Shown: piece after piece, positions 1 to 11,697 of the stretch
Layout of the letters: each line of letters begins with the position of its first letter
Numbering within the stretch: the stretch's first letter is position 1
DNA from: Thereva unica
Lineage: Eukaryota > Arthropoda > Insecta > Diptera > Therevidae
Length of the DNA stretch: 64,000 nt
Direction: 5' to 3'
Assembly: GCA_949987705.1 (NCBI GenBank)
Contig: OX465282.1
Span: forward strand, 10,094,501-10,158,500
Notes under the pieces: model-generated
The model's database searches: none
Seen by the model: only the letters and a program-made list of their open reading frames with translations
What the model was told of the DNA's origin: nothing
Position numbers and translations under genes: made by a program

Positions 1-435
1 CTCACATATATTAGTAGGTAATGCGGCACTTGAATCTGGGAACAAAAGGGAGTGGCAGTGAGCGAAGTTGTGGGTGGATTGGTAGGTGACAAATGATAAG
101 TAGGTGATAATGATATGTAAGTATAACCAAGTTATTCGCAAAAACGTGCACTTGGGCAAGTACCTGCAGGCATACTATAATGGCAGAACTACACTCACAG
201 GCCCAATTAACCGCCCACTTACACTTTTTGTCACCCTGTTTGTTTACGTTAAGTATGGCATATCGCAGGCTTTGAGTGAATATTTAGGGGAAAAAATAAA
301 AATAATTATTCAATGTTTGACCTAATTACCGTCACGTTACCGCGATTACATTTTTCTGCTTCTCTTTTCATCTAGTGTTTAAAAGTTCTTTAATTTGTGT
401 CTTCAATATTCCTTTTGGTGATTCAAAACATAAAA
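1..435. other. Sequence upstream of Tc1-like relic
   Basis: AT-rich sequence with no gene I can support. It should contain the 5' terminal inverted repeat of the Tc1-like relic that follows, but I could not pair any segment here with the sequence after 1426, so the element's outer ends remain undefined. Confidence 0.4.
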
Positions 436-1426
436 ATGCCGATAGATGCAACTAATGCAGCTAGGGCTGTCGCCTTCGCTGATGCTGGGTACAGTCAACG
501 TCGCATCGCTCGAATACTCGATTTACCTCGAACAACGGTACGGGATGCCATTAGAAGATATCGGGAGACTGGCTTATACATCCGGAGACCAGGTCAAGGC
601 AGAAATCGTTGCACTTCCACCCGAGACGACCGCTTTCTTGTCAGTAACGTGTTGAGAGATCGCTTTTCCACTGTTACGTAGCAAAACTCGTACACGTCTG
701 TTTGAAGTCAGGAAAGTTAGTGTAAGTGAACGCACAGTTAGAAGAAGACTGGCAGAAAGAAATTTAAGGGCTTTTCGTCCAGCTCGCGCTCCCCAACTTC
801 TCTCACAGCACCGTACAGCTAGACTTGTTCTTGCGCAACAATATTGTGATTGGACTATGGAGCAGTGGAAGGACGTACTGTTTTCAAATGAGAGCAGAAT
901 AGCCTTAAAAGGTCCAGATGGGCGTCAGCGCGTCTACAGACGTAAAAATGAGAGGTTTGCTCCCTGCGCTATAACCGAAACAGTGGGCTATCAAGGTGTA
1001 TCAGTAATGATTTAGGGAGGTATCTCTTATGAGGCTCGTACCGATCTTGTCATTTTTGATAGGGGCAGTGTGAATGGTCATAGGTACGTGGAAGAAGTTC
1101 TCCAAGATCGCGTCATACCGTTTGCTCCATTTATTGGACGATAATGCACGTTGCCACGTCGCTTGATCTGTCACACAATACCTTAATGAGGTCGATATTC
1201 AAACGTTGTCATGGCCAGCGCGTAGTCCTGATATCAATCCAATCGAACACGATTAGGACAACCTCAAAAGATGTGTTCGGGCAAGAGTATCAGTACTTAC
1301 TACCTTAGGGGAGCTCAGGAGCGCTGTGGTAGAGGAGTGGCCCAATATCCCTCAAACGTCATGGATGGTATTCCAAACAGGCTTCAAGAAGTCATTAGAG
1401 CCCGAGGTGGTAACACCCATTATTAA
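436..1426 (+). pseudogene. Tc1/mariner-like transposase, degenerate
   Basis: This encoded a Tc1-type cut-and-paste transposase acting on its own element in the nucleus. I chose the ATG at 436 because it opens an N-terminal paired-like helix-turn-helix (AGYSQRRIARILDLPRTTV region, about residues 10-60). The open frame ends near 680 after a frameshift. Homology continues through RRRLAERNLRAFRP, a catalytic block (SNESR, where the first acidic residue is Asn instead of Asp), a DNARCH block at about 1138 that keeps the second Asp, and the family motif WPARSPDINPIEH at about 1213. There a TAG at about 1254 replaces the expected Trp. The relic ends with the characteristic RGGNTHY and stop at 1424-1426. 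With several frame breaks and a damaged catalytic triad it cannot be active. Family placement is confident; the subfamily is not resolved. Confidence 0.88.
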
Positions 1427-1740
1427 GTTTGAAGTAAATTAGTCCATTCAAAACGCGCGTTTGGGTGTTCAAAAATAACAGAAAATCGAACCCTAAGGGT
1501 CACGAAAATCGGGGTCCCGGGGTCCTAAAACATGGGCGTCACCCTTAAGAATGCAAAAAAAAACCTTTTTAGATTATTTCAATAAGAATGAAAACTAATG
1601 AAATGAAATACACTTTTTTTTAAATATTTATTTGCGAACGTGGTTGATTTGTACTAAATGAAGGCGAACGTTATGATAAGGGGTAGTCCTAAAGGGTTTA
1701 AACCACCCCTAAATCGGCCAAAAATAGAAAAACATGTAAT

Positions 1741-1987
1741 GTGCTTAATATAACTATACTAAAAATGTAAATGGTTTACATAAAGTTTGCGTGAATTTAA
1801 CTCTTTTTTTTTATGTGAAAGACTAGAGTCACAGGAAACGCCCTTTATACTGTGTCGAGGATAGAGGATGCGCATAATTTTTTTAAGTTTTTTTTTTTCT
1901 TTTGAAAGTATTTTTGCAAATCCTGAGTTAAATTTATTCAAACTTTATGTAAACCATTTACATTTTTAGTATAGTTATATTAAGTAC
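1741..1987. repeat. Palindromic element with 63-bp arms
   Basis: The left arm (1741-1803) and right arm (1925-1987) are near-perfect reverse complements, with only a few mismatches. The 121-bp loop contains a 5'-truncated minus-strand SINE tail. This is typical of a foldback MITE, but I see no clear target-site duplication. Confidence 0.85.
1804..1865 (-). mobile_element. SINE 3'-tail fragment
   Basis: Reading the minus strand, the sequence matches the terminal ~55 bp of the SINE at 28742-29214. It has CGACACAGTATAAAGGGC, then a CTCTAGTCTTTCACATAA-type end and an A-run. The tRNA-like head is absent, as in a 5'-truncated insertion. It lies in the loop of the 1741-1987 palindrome. Confidence 0.75.
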
Positions 1988-2267
1988 AACAAAATTACCT
2001 TGGCATGTTCAAATTGATTTCTCATCTTGTGTTGAAAATATTTTGGTATAGTAAATAGAACTCGGAAAAATATACAATCAGTGCGAAAAATTCGGGATAA
2101 GAGACCTTACCACGTAATTGTTTTACCTTTTTAAGGTAATTTTTTTTAAAACATTTAATATTCAATATTTAAATGTTTACATTACCATCCTAGAAGGTAC
2201 GTCACATATAATTTTTTTGAGATTGCATTTAACAACTTTTATTTTAGGTCATCTAACATATCCTAAC

Positions 2268-2347
2268 AAAGCAGCATTGGATGTAGTTACTCTTTAGCTG
2301 ATGGACTGCTTGGTAAAACCACACTCATGTTTGGAATGGTCTATGCA
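2268..2347 (+). repeat. 5S rRNA-like repeat, copy A
   Basis: AAGCAGCATTGG, then a diverged GTTAGTACTTAGATGG-like block, then GGACTGCTTGG resembles the internal part of animal 5S rRNA (from about nucleotide 50 to the 3' end) in the right order and spacing. It is shared with copies near 28.6, 41.6 and 48.85 kb. Past the 5S-like part, this copy and the 48.85-kb copy also share GTTTGGAATGGTCTATGC. It is a diverged pseudogene or a 5S-headed SINE, not a functional 5S gene. Confidence 0.6.
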
Positions 2348-3063
2348 TCGTCATGCATGCCATTTGTTAACATGTTACCCAGTCTTTGGCAAGATAATAA
2401 AAAATTGGTGGAGCTCTTCTTCTGAACAAATTAATTCCTTTGAGAATATATAAAAAGTTGGAGTCATTTTAGAAAAATGTGAGAAAAAAGGTCAGTTTTT
2501 AAAGGAGGAAAAAATCGGTTGAAGATATATATAAAAAAATTAAAGATAAAGCCAGTTTGGTGGAGGTTATTTGGAATAAAAATTGAAGAAGAATGGCTTT
2601 TTAGACGATACATACATCCAGGTAATGGATTAAGTGGCAGTCTGGCTATGACCTTCTGTGTGTTGACACATGCCTTTTTAATGTAATCAAGTATCCGTAG
2701 AAGAAAAAAAAACTGAGCTTGGAAGTGCACGGAGAAGATAGTGCAGAACGTGTGTCTGGCGATACCTTGGCGTGGTTGGCATAGATGATGTAAAATAGTA
2801 CATGTAAAACGTGCTAACCACGGCTAACACACTTTATTTTTGACAATATTAGTAAATCATTTTTGTTGTTTTTAGTAATTTTTATTGGTGTTGTAGAAAT
2901 GCCGTTGTGAAACATTACTCGTCATGGTACCAAGGTGGGTTTTGGGGTATTCAGATTACATTTTTATATCACTTAGCAGTCACAGTATTCTGATGAACTT
3001 ATTAGCTTTCCGTAAGGTTTTATTTGTTCTTAGTTAAATTACTGTTGAATTCAAGTTGTAACC
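2348..3063. other. No gene recognised
   Basis: AT-rich sequence. Short open frames on the minus strand around 2464-2730 show no family motif and are probably chance. Confidence 0.5.
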
Positions 3064-3266
3064 AAGTACCCAGTATTTGTAAATAAATGCTAATTTTGGT
3101 CAATATTTAATGTATGGTCAATATTTAATGTATTATAGGTTAACAGCTAATAGGCATAGCAATAGGCATAAGTACCCAGTATTTGTAAATAAATGCTAAT
3201 TTTGGTCAATATTTAATGTATGGTCAATATTTAATGTATTATAGGTTAACAGCTAATAGGCATAGC
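3064..3266. repeat. 97-bp direct tandem duplication
   Basis: Bases 3064-3160 recur apparently unchanged at 3170-3266, separated by 9 bp (period 106). Each copy itself contains a doubled TGGTCAATATTTAATGTAT motif. Lack of divergence suggests a recent duplication. Confidence 0.92.
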
Positions 3267-4692
3267 GGCAGCGATTCATCTTTATTCGAGCGGGTATTTT
3301 TTCAGGTAGACTCCTTCTCTCCTTCATAGGTAATCTGTGGCCGCCATGATAGCAGGGCGTTCACCGACAGGTAAATGGTCGTGCACAGATTTAGGTGGTA
3401 CCTCCGGACCCCGGCGAACCTGCCCTAGCCTTGAGGACCAGGGTACCGCCTTGATGATATTCACGTGGATTTTTTGGCAAATGGTTTTGTTCAATTTCTT
3501 TTGTTGTTGTTGTGTGGGAATATGAATACATCATTAAACCGAAAAAAATATTCCCCATAAATTCTAATCAGATAACAACTAAAAGATCGTAAAATTATTC
3601 CCAATTATAAAGTGGATGATGACAGTTTTACATCCATGTTGCTACACTGTCGGTTGCAACTACGTTGACGTACAACTATACAAATAAACAGTTATATAGA
3701 TCAGACGGATCAGGTGGACCAGACAGACCACCTCCGCACTCTTCTTATACTCCTCTATAGCTGGCTGTCTACATATTTGTCCACCTGAGGATGAATATGA
3801 AATAACTGAGGCTCTAGTCCTAGGATACTTAATAGACAGTGTTGAAAAATATCTTAAGAGAATGCGTTTCAGGAACTAGGAATCAGCAGCGGCCCTAGGG
3901 TAGAGCGAGTGGAGCGGTCGCTCTAGGCGCCAGGTGGTAAAGGGCGCCAAAATAAATGCGAAAAACAATTTCGAGCAAAAAATAAATTTTGATGGCTATT
4001 TTTGAGGGCGTTGTTTGTAGCTAGCCAAATCTATGTGCTCTTCAATATGACTCGAACACGGCACAAGCAGGGAGCACTGACTCCAAAACTGATCGTACAT
4101 AGCCTTAGGCCACATCCTGCTCGAGATCCATGGAGCAGACTCAACAGGGCGGATCTAAACTCGACAAAAACCGCAATCCTAATGTGTAAACAATCGTGCT
4201 GAAGTTATGAATGGTACCGCGTGAATGTACTACTAACGATGAACTGCGGATACAAGGCGAACTTTGGTTTGAATTAGCCTTCCATTGGTGATACGGAGCT
4301 CCGCCATGGGTGACCGTCCTTTCTCGTCGAGCTCGTGGTATCAATATAAAATTACCTTAAAAAAACTTTTGAAGATGGAGCACTTCTTAACGCTCCAAAC
4401 ATTTCTGGGGCTCCCACACTTCCCAAAAGAACGACCTACAAGGCCAGTTAGATATTTTTGGATCCATCCATCAAGGTGTCGAATGTGGTCCCAGTGAATC
4501 AAAGTTTACGGGATTCTTTTTTAGGGAGGGCAGTCTGAGCCCGTAAACCCAGGGATGGAGTACGTTGAGATAACTCCTTCATTGGGAGATCTCCTTAGAT
4601 CTCTGCGGAAGTAAGGGCACCTAATCGGGGAGGCGACTCGAAAAAAAACGACCGTTTTCAGAAGACGGGGTGGCGCAGGCCAAAAACGTTTT
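3267..4692. other. No gene recognised; short repeat-like patches
   Basis: I find no supported gene. The patch near 3890-3950 (GGCCCTAGGG followed by alternating GAGCG/GCGCC blocks) looks like the end of a dispersed DNA transposon, but I cannot find its partner end. Confidence 0.4.
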
Positions 4693-5124
4693 ATGCAATA
4701 TCGGGAAGCTGGGTACTCCTATGTAGAGGCTGTTAGGGTCCTGGCCCCCCAGGAAAGGGATACCGATTTTCTTAATAAGATTAAGGTTAGATCATCTGGA
4801 TGTCCTCTAGGGCATAATAACCCGGCGAAAAGGGCGAAGGCTTCGGCCATACGGTTTGAGAAGTCTTCAGAAAAGTCGGACGCTCCCATAATGAAGTCTA
4901 GAACGGCTCCAAAGCCGACTTTCGATCAAATAGCGGAAAGTGTCAGAATTGGCGTGCTTGACACTCTTCTGACCACGAAACAACTAGTTACCATGCAAGG
5001 AAGTCTTCTGGAGGCGATAGCCGAATTGGCTCGGGGCTCAGAACAGCCCAGGTCAGCACGGGTCGGTGCGCCCTCTATGATGGGACGCCTTAAGCCTTGG
5101 AAGGAGCAAGCCTTGTTGCTGTAG
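4693..5124 (+). CDS. Possible LINE ORF1 (gag-like) fragment
   Basis: A 143-residue open frame I do not firmly recognise. Its order is a short GYSYVEAVRVLAP segment, a basic Lys/Ser-rich linker (NPAKRAKASA), then a likely helix (ESVRIGVLDTLLTTKQLV to AIAELAR). This resembles the C-terminal part of gag-like ORF1 proteins of Jockey- or R1-type retrotransposons, which bind element RNA. No CCHC zinc knuckle is visible, and no reverse transcriptase follows within 3 kb. If it is ORF1, it is an isolated 5' fragment. It could also be a chance open frame in a GC-richer patch. Confidence 0.25.
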   Translation: MQYREAGYSYVEAVRVLAPQERDTDFLNKIKVRSSGCPLGHNNPAKRAKASAIRFEKSSEKSDAPIMKSRTAPKPTFDQIAESVRIGVLDTLLTTKQLVTMQGSLLEAIAELARGSEQPRSARVGAPSMMGRLKPWKEQALLL

Positions 5125-6816
5125 ACGACAAGCGGCCGGGCAGCCTTTTTGCAATCGGGTACTTTCCGGCAGCAACAGAAGACCCCACTGGCATTATGTT
5201 GAAAGGATAGGTGTCCAAAAGAAGACCCAAGGGGTGTAGAAGCGGAGAATACTCCACAAAGTGTACCGCATAAAACTCACAGATTTGACGTTGTCAGGAT
5301 GGTGAACACTGAAACACTGAACACCGCTGTTGGCGAAACGTCGGGGAAGCAACTCTGAGAAAATATACTTCCTCTATTGCCGCTACAGGCGGAACTGTGA
5401 TCCTAAAACCATCATCGAAATCTTTATGGGGCCCCCAGCCCATAAAGGCTTGCAAAAGGGGAGATATAATCCCGTAAGGCAATGGCAGGCAGGCAGTACT
5501 CGGAAAAAGTTTTATCTAAGACAACTGGAAATATAATTTATGTGAAGTGAAAGCGTCGAACAAAGGGCGCAGAAAAATAATCTCGCTCCACCCTCAACAA
5601 GGTCTAGGGCCGGCGCTGCTAGGAATAGCAGATTATAGAACGAGATGGAGGTCAATCATAATTGAAGCCAAAATCCGTACAGGAGCGTTAGGACTGGCGA
5701 CTAATAAAGTCTACGGGAGATATATTTTTACTAGCAAATTTACATTCACAACCCTCAAATATGCATAAAAAATGCATAGTAATTAATGGAAGAAAACAAA
5801 GAATATTTTTACAGACCTATATTTTCTCTTTTAGTTCCAATCAAAAATTTTTTCGTCCAAATTCCATCCTGATGAAACTGCTTGATTGTAGTACTCGAAC
5901 AATAGGCAGTACTTTCCGCCATTGGGTGATTGAGATTTTTTTACCAATATAAAACGTGCGTTATATAACTCTTTACCGTGTAGAAGTAGAGTATTACATC
6001 CATAAACAACACCATAAAAAGAAACAATGGCAGACAGACAAGGATTGGTTGAAACTTCATCAGTAAAATATATTGGTCAATTATTTTTGCCCGATTAACC
6101 CCAATAGTTTATAACCCAGCTAGTGCGCCAAATTGATACTTCGACCTTAGTGTGCGGTAGCTAGATACGGGCCTGTACATCGTAAAACCTCCAGCGGAGA
6201 CTTGTTTGCGAATTGAGAAGATTATGGTAATTACAAATAAATTGCTTCAAATTTTCCTTGCCTAGCTGGCTACCATGTAAGTTATTTCCTGCTGATTGGA
6301 AATTGCTGAATTTTATTACAAACGAGTATGCAAATTACCATACGGTGAAGTTGGATCTGCCAGCTTCTATGTATACCTACCGGCATTATATGGTAAACAC
6401 GAGAACTCATTTTCGAGAGGAGAATGTTAGATACCATATATGTGTACATACGGAATATAGGTCCATTTCGCAGGTTAACGACTATGGATTATTTGCAGAA
6501 CTTTCACAGTTCATATGTGGAAATTAGTCTAATCGTATAGTACCCATGTTTACCTTATACGGTGTAGATTCTCTGAATCGGTGGTACTTTCACATTATTT
6601 TAATTGTATCTAATCTGGGATATGCATTGCGTATAAAACACCGATATCCTCCTCGGGGCTTAATGTTAATATTGGTAGAACAGATGTCAGTCGGAGCATT
6701 TGTGTAGTTTATGATGTGAATCGAAATGTTTTGGGGGTGTCTTGCAAATTAAAGTAGAGGAGTTTTGGAGGGTATTTTACCTCCTGATCAGCTTTAAATA
6801 GAAAGGGCCTGTGCCC
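5125..6816. other. No gene recognised
   Basis: Several frames of 60-90 codons overlap here (5330-5536, 5547-5768, 6258-6527), but none has a recognisable motif or coding pattern. I treat the stretch as non-coding. Confidence 0.45.
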
Positions 6817-7101
6817 AGCGCGGATCCAAGGGGGGGGGGGGGGTTACGGGGGTCATGACCCCCCCAAAACAGCCCGCATTTTAAAAAAATAGAGTTGAAA
6901 CAATATTTTGCAAACCGAAAAACAAAAAAAAACCAAAGGAACAAAACCTAGTTTTTGCAAACATAAAAACCTGAAACTAACCAAACGACTGAAATTAACT
7001 TACTTTTTTGTACTCTGGAAAAATTGGAATCAAAAAAAATTAATGGTCTTGGATGTGAAGTATCAAGTCCGTATTTTAACGTGACACGTCTATTAATTTG
7101 A

Positions 7102-7611
7102 ACGTGACAACGTCTGTTATTACGTTTTGTATTATTTTCTCAATTAATAAATTATATATTTCGAAACAAATTTTTTTTTTGTGTGCGGGACATTTTCACA
7201 CGCGCGTCCTATCTTAAACCGATTTAATAGACGTTGTCACGTCAATAAGGTGAATGAATGTATTTTTCCCGTGTAGAGGATAAATTAACGAAAATTTTGG
7301 GCCATTAACCACCCCCCTAACATGTATGGGGGCGGAGATATGATTTTTTTTTTGTGTGCGGGACATTGTCCGGGACATTTTTACACGCGCGTCCTATCTT
7401 AAACCGATTTAATAGACGTTGTCACGTCAATAAGGTGAATGAATGTATTTTTCCCGTGTAGAGGATAAATTAACGAAAATTTTGGGCCATTAACCACCCC
7501 CCTAACATGTATGGGGGCGGAGATATGATTTTTTTTTGTGTGCGGGACATTGTCCGGGACATTTTTACACGCGCGTCCTATCTTAAACCGATTTAATAGA
7601 CGTTGTCACGT
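7102..7611. mobile_element. MITE with ACGTGACAACGTCT ends
   Basis: Perfect 14-bp inverted ends (ACGTGACAACGTCT at 7102, its complement ending at 7611) enclose non-coding sequence that includes a 184-bp tandem repeat. A smaller element with the same ends is at 58483-58663. Another partial end (ACGTGACACGTCT) is at about 7079. I do not recognise the superfamily. Confidence 0.65.
7181..7611. repeat. ~184-bp tandem repeat
   Basis: GTGTGCGGGACAT starts at 7181, 7354 and 7538. The block from ACACGCGCGTCC to GACGTTGTCACGTC recurs with almost no differences (CGCGCGTCC at 7201, 7386 and 7570). The first unit lacks about 11 bp present in the next two. The repeats end on the MITE's own inverted terminus, so the array may have grown by duplicating one end. 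Confidence 0.9.
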
Positions 7612-7743
7612 CAAAATGACTAATTTTCTTACACAAGACTGACTTTTTTATTATTTTTTTCTATATTTGGATTGTAGCTATACTTTATATACTATCATCT
7701 GATTACAATCTGTTTACAAGTTCTAACTATGTAAAAGCATCAT

Positions 7744-10145
7744 TTATAAAACAAAATCCAATCTTCTATTTTGTTCCGCAAATCTGTTAATGATTGCATC
7801 GATGTCCAATTCAATGTCTCGATGGATGTGTAGCAATGCAAGCCCGGTGAGTCTGTCTTCTCCCATAGTTGATCTCCAACCAAGTTTTGAGGCGACGGAG
7901 AGTTGAAAAACTCCATTCTGCATCTGCAGTGGCTCCAGTAACAGGAAGCGTCTCCAAAATCCAAAGCAGTGTATTAATAGCCGGATAAACTACTTCATCA
8001 CACGCATCAAGGGCGAGAGGAACCGAATCTGGGAGTTCACCGCCGTTTGCAACAATTCGGTTCCATTTAGCTACCCACAACTCGACGAATTCTGTAATAA
8101 CGTTCGAAGGGGGAGTGTTCAGAAGCTTCTGGTACGTTTCTGCTACAAGATGAACTTCTTCAATGTCCTCCGGTGTATAGGATGTCCGAGGCAGAACACT
8201 CTTAACCCAAAAAGCTTCATCGTGGGGAGAGCCTTTCGTTGAGGTCCGTCAAAACGTTGTCCAACAAAGGAACGTATAAATTCCTGTCCTGAAATATTCC
8301 TCCGGGGTTTGATTTTGTTGGTGATTATCTCGATGTTTTTGACGAGAAACAACGCGCGGTACTTTTAACTCCACATCCAACTGTGTTGCGAGATTTTCTG
8401 TTTCAGAAAATAGCTGTTGAAAAACAGAATCAGCATCGCTTCTTTTCTTCTTAAGCACAGTCAAAGTATCTTGCATCAAACCGGTTGCTTTCTTCAGATC
8501 TAATTATGGTATTTTTTCAAAATTGTTTTATAAAGATAATAAAAAAGATAATACTTACCTAGAAAATCACTCAAGCAAGAAGTTGAAACCAGAAACGTTG
8601 GGTTAAGAAGAGCCTGATGAAGGTTCACGGAAGCAGATGCAGTTTTCTCATCCTTCCAATCAGAAATCTCATCAAGTGCAGCACAAATTTTCATCAGCTT
8701 TTCACCTTGGTTTTCATTGTTCCTGAAGCATTTCGGCAGCTGATGACATTGGACGATTTCAGCAAAGAGTTGTTTAAAACATGATTATTGCAAGGACAAC
8801 GTCGAGCGTGAATTGCCACCTTCATCAACTCGTGACATGCCCCTTTCATATCAGACGCCATAACCGAGCAACTGTCTGTACCAATCCCAACCAAGTATTG
8901 CAAGTCCAAATCAAATTTGTTACACAAATCTATGACAATATGTGCCACTGCCACTCCAGTTAAACGCCGCTCGTTTCCTTCTACATCTTCAGGCCGAATG
9001 TCAGGGTACGCATCACATCAAATGTAATGAAATCTTCTCTGACAACTCTGTTCCAGTAGTAGCGAAGTGACAAGCTGAGTTGTTCCGTGTGGGAAATGTC
9101 GGTCGTCTCGTCGAATATAACAGAAAAAAATTTAGCCGCTCTTACTCTATTCAGAATGACTTGCTGAATTTCTTCTTTGCAGACTTCTATCAGTTCATTT
9201 TGGACAGTCTTGATGATGTACGTGTACGCGTTTGCACCCGCAGTTTCTAAATGATGCTGAAGAGTTGTGTAACCAGGATCAATTCTAAAGCGAAGGAGTG
9301 CTCTGAAGTTTCCATCGTTCGCCACCGGACTATCTCTGTTGTCGGTCGTATTCAAGAGCGGTCCATCATCCCTATGGCCACGTAAAGAAATATTCTGCTG
9401 ACCGCAAAAAATGATTGTTTTGCTGATAGGTCTCAACCGCTCTCGACTTTCTTTGACCTGTGCACCTCGTTGCACATGCACCTGGTTGATCACTTCAGAT
9501 GCTGGATTGTGGAAAGCCTTAAGAAAAGTTCTCCCAGCCTCCACCGCCCTCTGGTGATATTGGTTGCGTTGGTGAACTGAAAGCGCTCCTTTTTCACCCA
9601 TCAAATCATCAAACGCTTTGAGTCGTTCTCGAACTAGTCGCTTCAGAGAAGTATTTGTTTGATAATCTCCTCCTGAGCTCGGAGCAAATAGTACGCAGTA
9701 CATACTATAAAGACCTTGATCTTTATGGGACAACACTAGCCAAGGAAATTTTTCTAGATGTGATCTCTGAGCGTACTTCTTTGTTTCCTTTCCTTTCTTC
9801 ATCACGACATTATGAGGAAAAGTACAGTCGGGAGGAGGTTTCCAGTGATGCTCTAGTAGTTCCGCCTTAGTGAAATCATCAATATTGTTTTGACCCACGT
9901 AAGACCCTATATCGGATGCAAAACGAGGCTGAAAGGATGGTTCGTTTATATCCGCAGTATCCGCAGACAGGGAAGGGGATGGAACATTTTCAACCCTACG
10001 AGCGACGATCGAAGTACTAGCTGATGGTGTAGATTCTTTCTATGACGTTGATGCATCAGAACTAGATTGAGATTCCAGTTTCTGACTTTTAGAAAAGAAA
10101 GAGTCAATTGTCCTTGTAGAAGCTGGTCGTTTTGCCGTTTTTTAG
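7744..10145 (-). pseudogene. hAT transposase (DUF4371/TTF-type), frameshifted
   Basis: This encoded a hAT DNA transposase of the type often annotated as zinc-finger MYM-type or 52-kDa repressor-like. Reading the minus strand from about 10145: a Ser/Thr-rich N-terminus (RTIDSFFSKSQK) with an in-frame TAG near 10040; a long block at 9898-8981 with the TTF/DUF4371-like features FPWL and FSVIFDETTDISHTEQLS, the latter carrying the expected acidic catalytic residue; GIGTDSCSVM (8.9 kb), typical of the second catalytic Asp region; and a C-terminal dimerisation motif (GATADAEWSFSTLRRLKTWL, about 7.9 kb) ending LDFVL at 7744. Frameshifts occur near 9015, 8690, 8260 and 7890. A canonical 59-bp intron is kept at 8500-8558. 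The protein would be inactive. Confidence 0.9.
8500..8558 (-). other. 59-bp GT-AG intron in hAT transposase
   Basis: On the minus strand, CTAG/GTAAGTATT marks the donor at 8558 and CATAATTAG/ATCTG the acceptor at 8500. Removing the 59 bp restores the frame from SCLSDFL into DLKKATGLMQ in phase 1. The size suits insects. Confidence 0.8.
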
Positions 10146-10935
10146 AAACAAAAAAAAAATGCAAAATGCTTAATGAGATATGATAGTGTCTGATGCAAAT
10201 CTGTTCAGGTGATCGGTATAGTGTCTTAGATCTTACACCTAAACGTAATTGTTAACCCTTTCACTGTAAACAAATAAAAGCCATGTAATGTTTAAAAAGA
10301 TTCTATGAAAAACTTCAAACTTCATAAATTCAATAAAAACTAACCTGATTTCAACGACACTGAAATCAACAATATGTAGACTGTTGTGCTTTCAATGTTT
10401 TGATTGCAAACTGTGAAGTTAGCCACGCTGCCATAAAAGGCGCCAAGTCATTTGAAAACACACGAGGAAACGTTTCAGAAGAAAATTCAAAATAAAAACA
10501 TTCATCGGCTAAGACATTTCATAGTTTTGAGAGTACATTTTTTATATAAACAGTTTATAATTTTATATAAACAATAAATTTATATATGAACTAGCTGGAA
10601 CCCGGTGCGCCTCGCTGCACAAATAAGCCAATAGTATGGCGTGCGCCAAAACAATTGGGAATCTCAAAATCGATGGGCACTGAGAGTCTCAAATCCCGGG
10701 ATGCAAGTACATTCGTAAAGAAAAGTGTAACTCCGTTCGTTTAAAAACCCAAATCACTTGCTCATTTATATCCCTAATCACAATTCAGCGGTCTCACTGC
10801 CACTCTTGTCGTGGTCAGATGCTATGAGGGAGTGTTTTTGCCCGTAAATGAATTTCGAAGAAGAAATTACAATGCACGTCCGCTTGAACTTTATACATAC
10901 ACGAAATTTTAATGGGTGTGAAATTGTCAGTTCGC

Positions 10936-10940
10936 CGCCG
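10936..10940. repeat. 5-bp target duplication CGCCG (left)
   Basis: CGCCG immediately precedes CACAGTGGCG and is repeated at 14592-14596 after CGCCACTGTG. Its length and GC content fit a Transib-type insertion. Five bases alone is weak evidence; the identical position at both element ends strengthens it. Confidence 0.6.
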
Positions 10941-11697
10941 CACAGTGGCGATATTTTTGATATTTCACCCAAATTACTCTAGAGGTCGTAATTTTTAAGT
11001 TATTGACAAAAATTTTTTTTTTAAATGTTCATCTTGAATTTACCTATCGATCCCTCTAGCCGGATTTTGAAATTTCATTTTCATTTTTTTTAAATTTTTA
11101 ACAAAAAGTCTCATTTTTTCAAAAAAATACAATTTTTTCTATTCAATTTACTCTAACGGGCCGAAAATTTGAGTTTCCGTACTCATGTTTTTTTTAAAAT
11201 GTTCGTCTTTTAGTTAGCTATTAATCTGTCTAAATGAATTTTTGATATAGTTTTAGAAAACCGTTAATATTACTGTCAAATATCAAATCAATCAGTTCGA
11301 AATTTTTTGGTAGAGGTTTACATATCACCCTGTATTTTTGTAACCCTGTGAGAGATTTTCTTGAATAAGGCCCCAATCTACGCAGAATACCCCCGCCTAT
11401 GTGAAACGGTAAAAGTTAAGGCTTAAACCCACCAACTTCCAGAGTTATGTGTCGTCAAAGTCAAAATTTTGTTTTTTTCTTCATTAAAATTTCAACTTCA
11501 ACCACCTTTTTCTCCAAAAAAAAGTAGCTAATTGATATTTTTTTATTACAAAATTGGAAAGCTTGGACAATTTCCTATGAATAATGTTCAACAACTTTTA
11601 TGCTACGGCCTATAGTTTTGAAGCTATAAGCAATTTTAATGCTAAAAATGGCCTTATTTGGTACTTTTAGACATAACCTCAGGTTATTGGGAACTGA

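Larger units (their letters stand above)
6817..10145 (-). mobile_element. hAT element, one end seen
   Basis: The element carries the hAT transposase relic described separately. A likely terminal end begins CAGCGCGGATCCAAGG at 6817 beside a poly-G run, downstream of the transposase stop, and resembles hAT termini. I could not find the matching inverted end beyond 10145, so the other boundary and the 8-bp duplication are missing or decayed. A MITE (7102-7611) has inserted in the 3' part. Confidence 0.55.

Noticed and set aside
2268..2347. Functional 5S rRNA gene
   Set aside because: Only the part from about nucleotide 50 is recognisable and it carries many substitutions in the paired regions.
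10941..10980. Complete V(D)J-type recombination signal
   Set aside because: The CACAGTG heptamer is exact, but neither a 12- nor a 23-bp spacer leads to a convincing ACAAAAACC-like nonamer.
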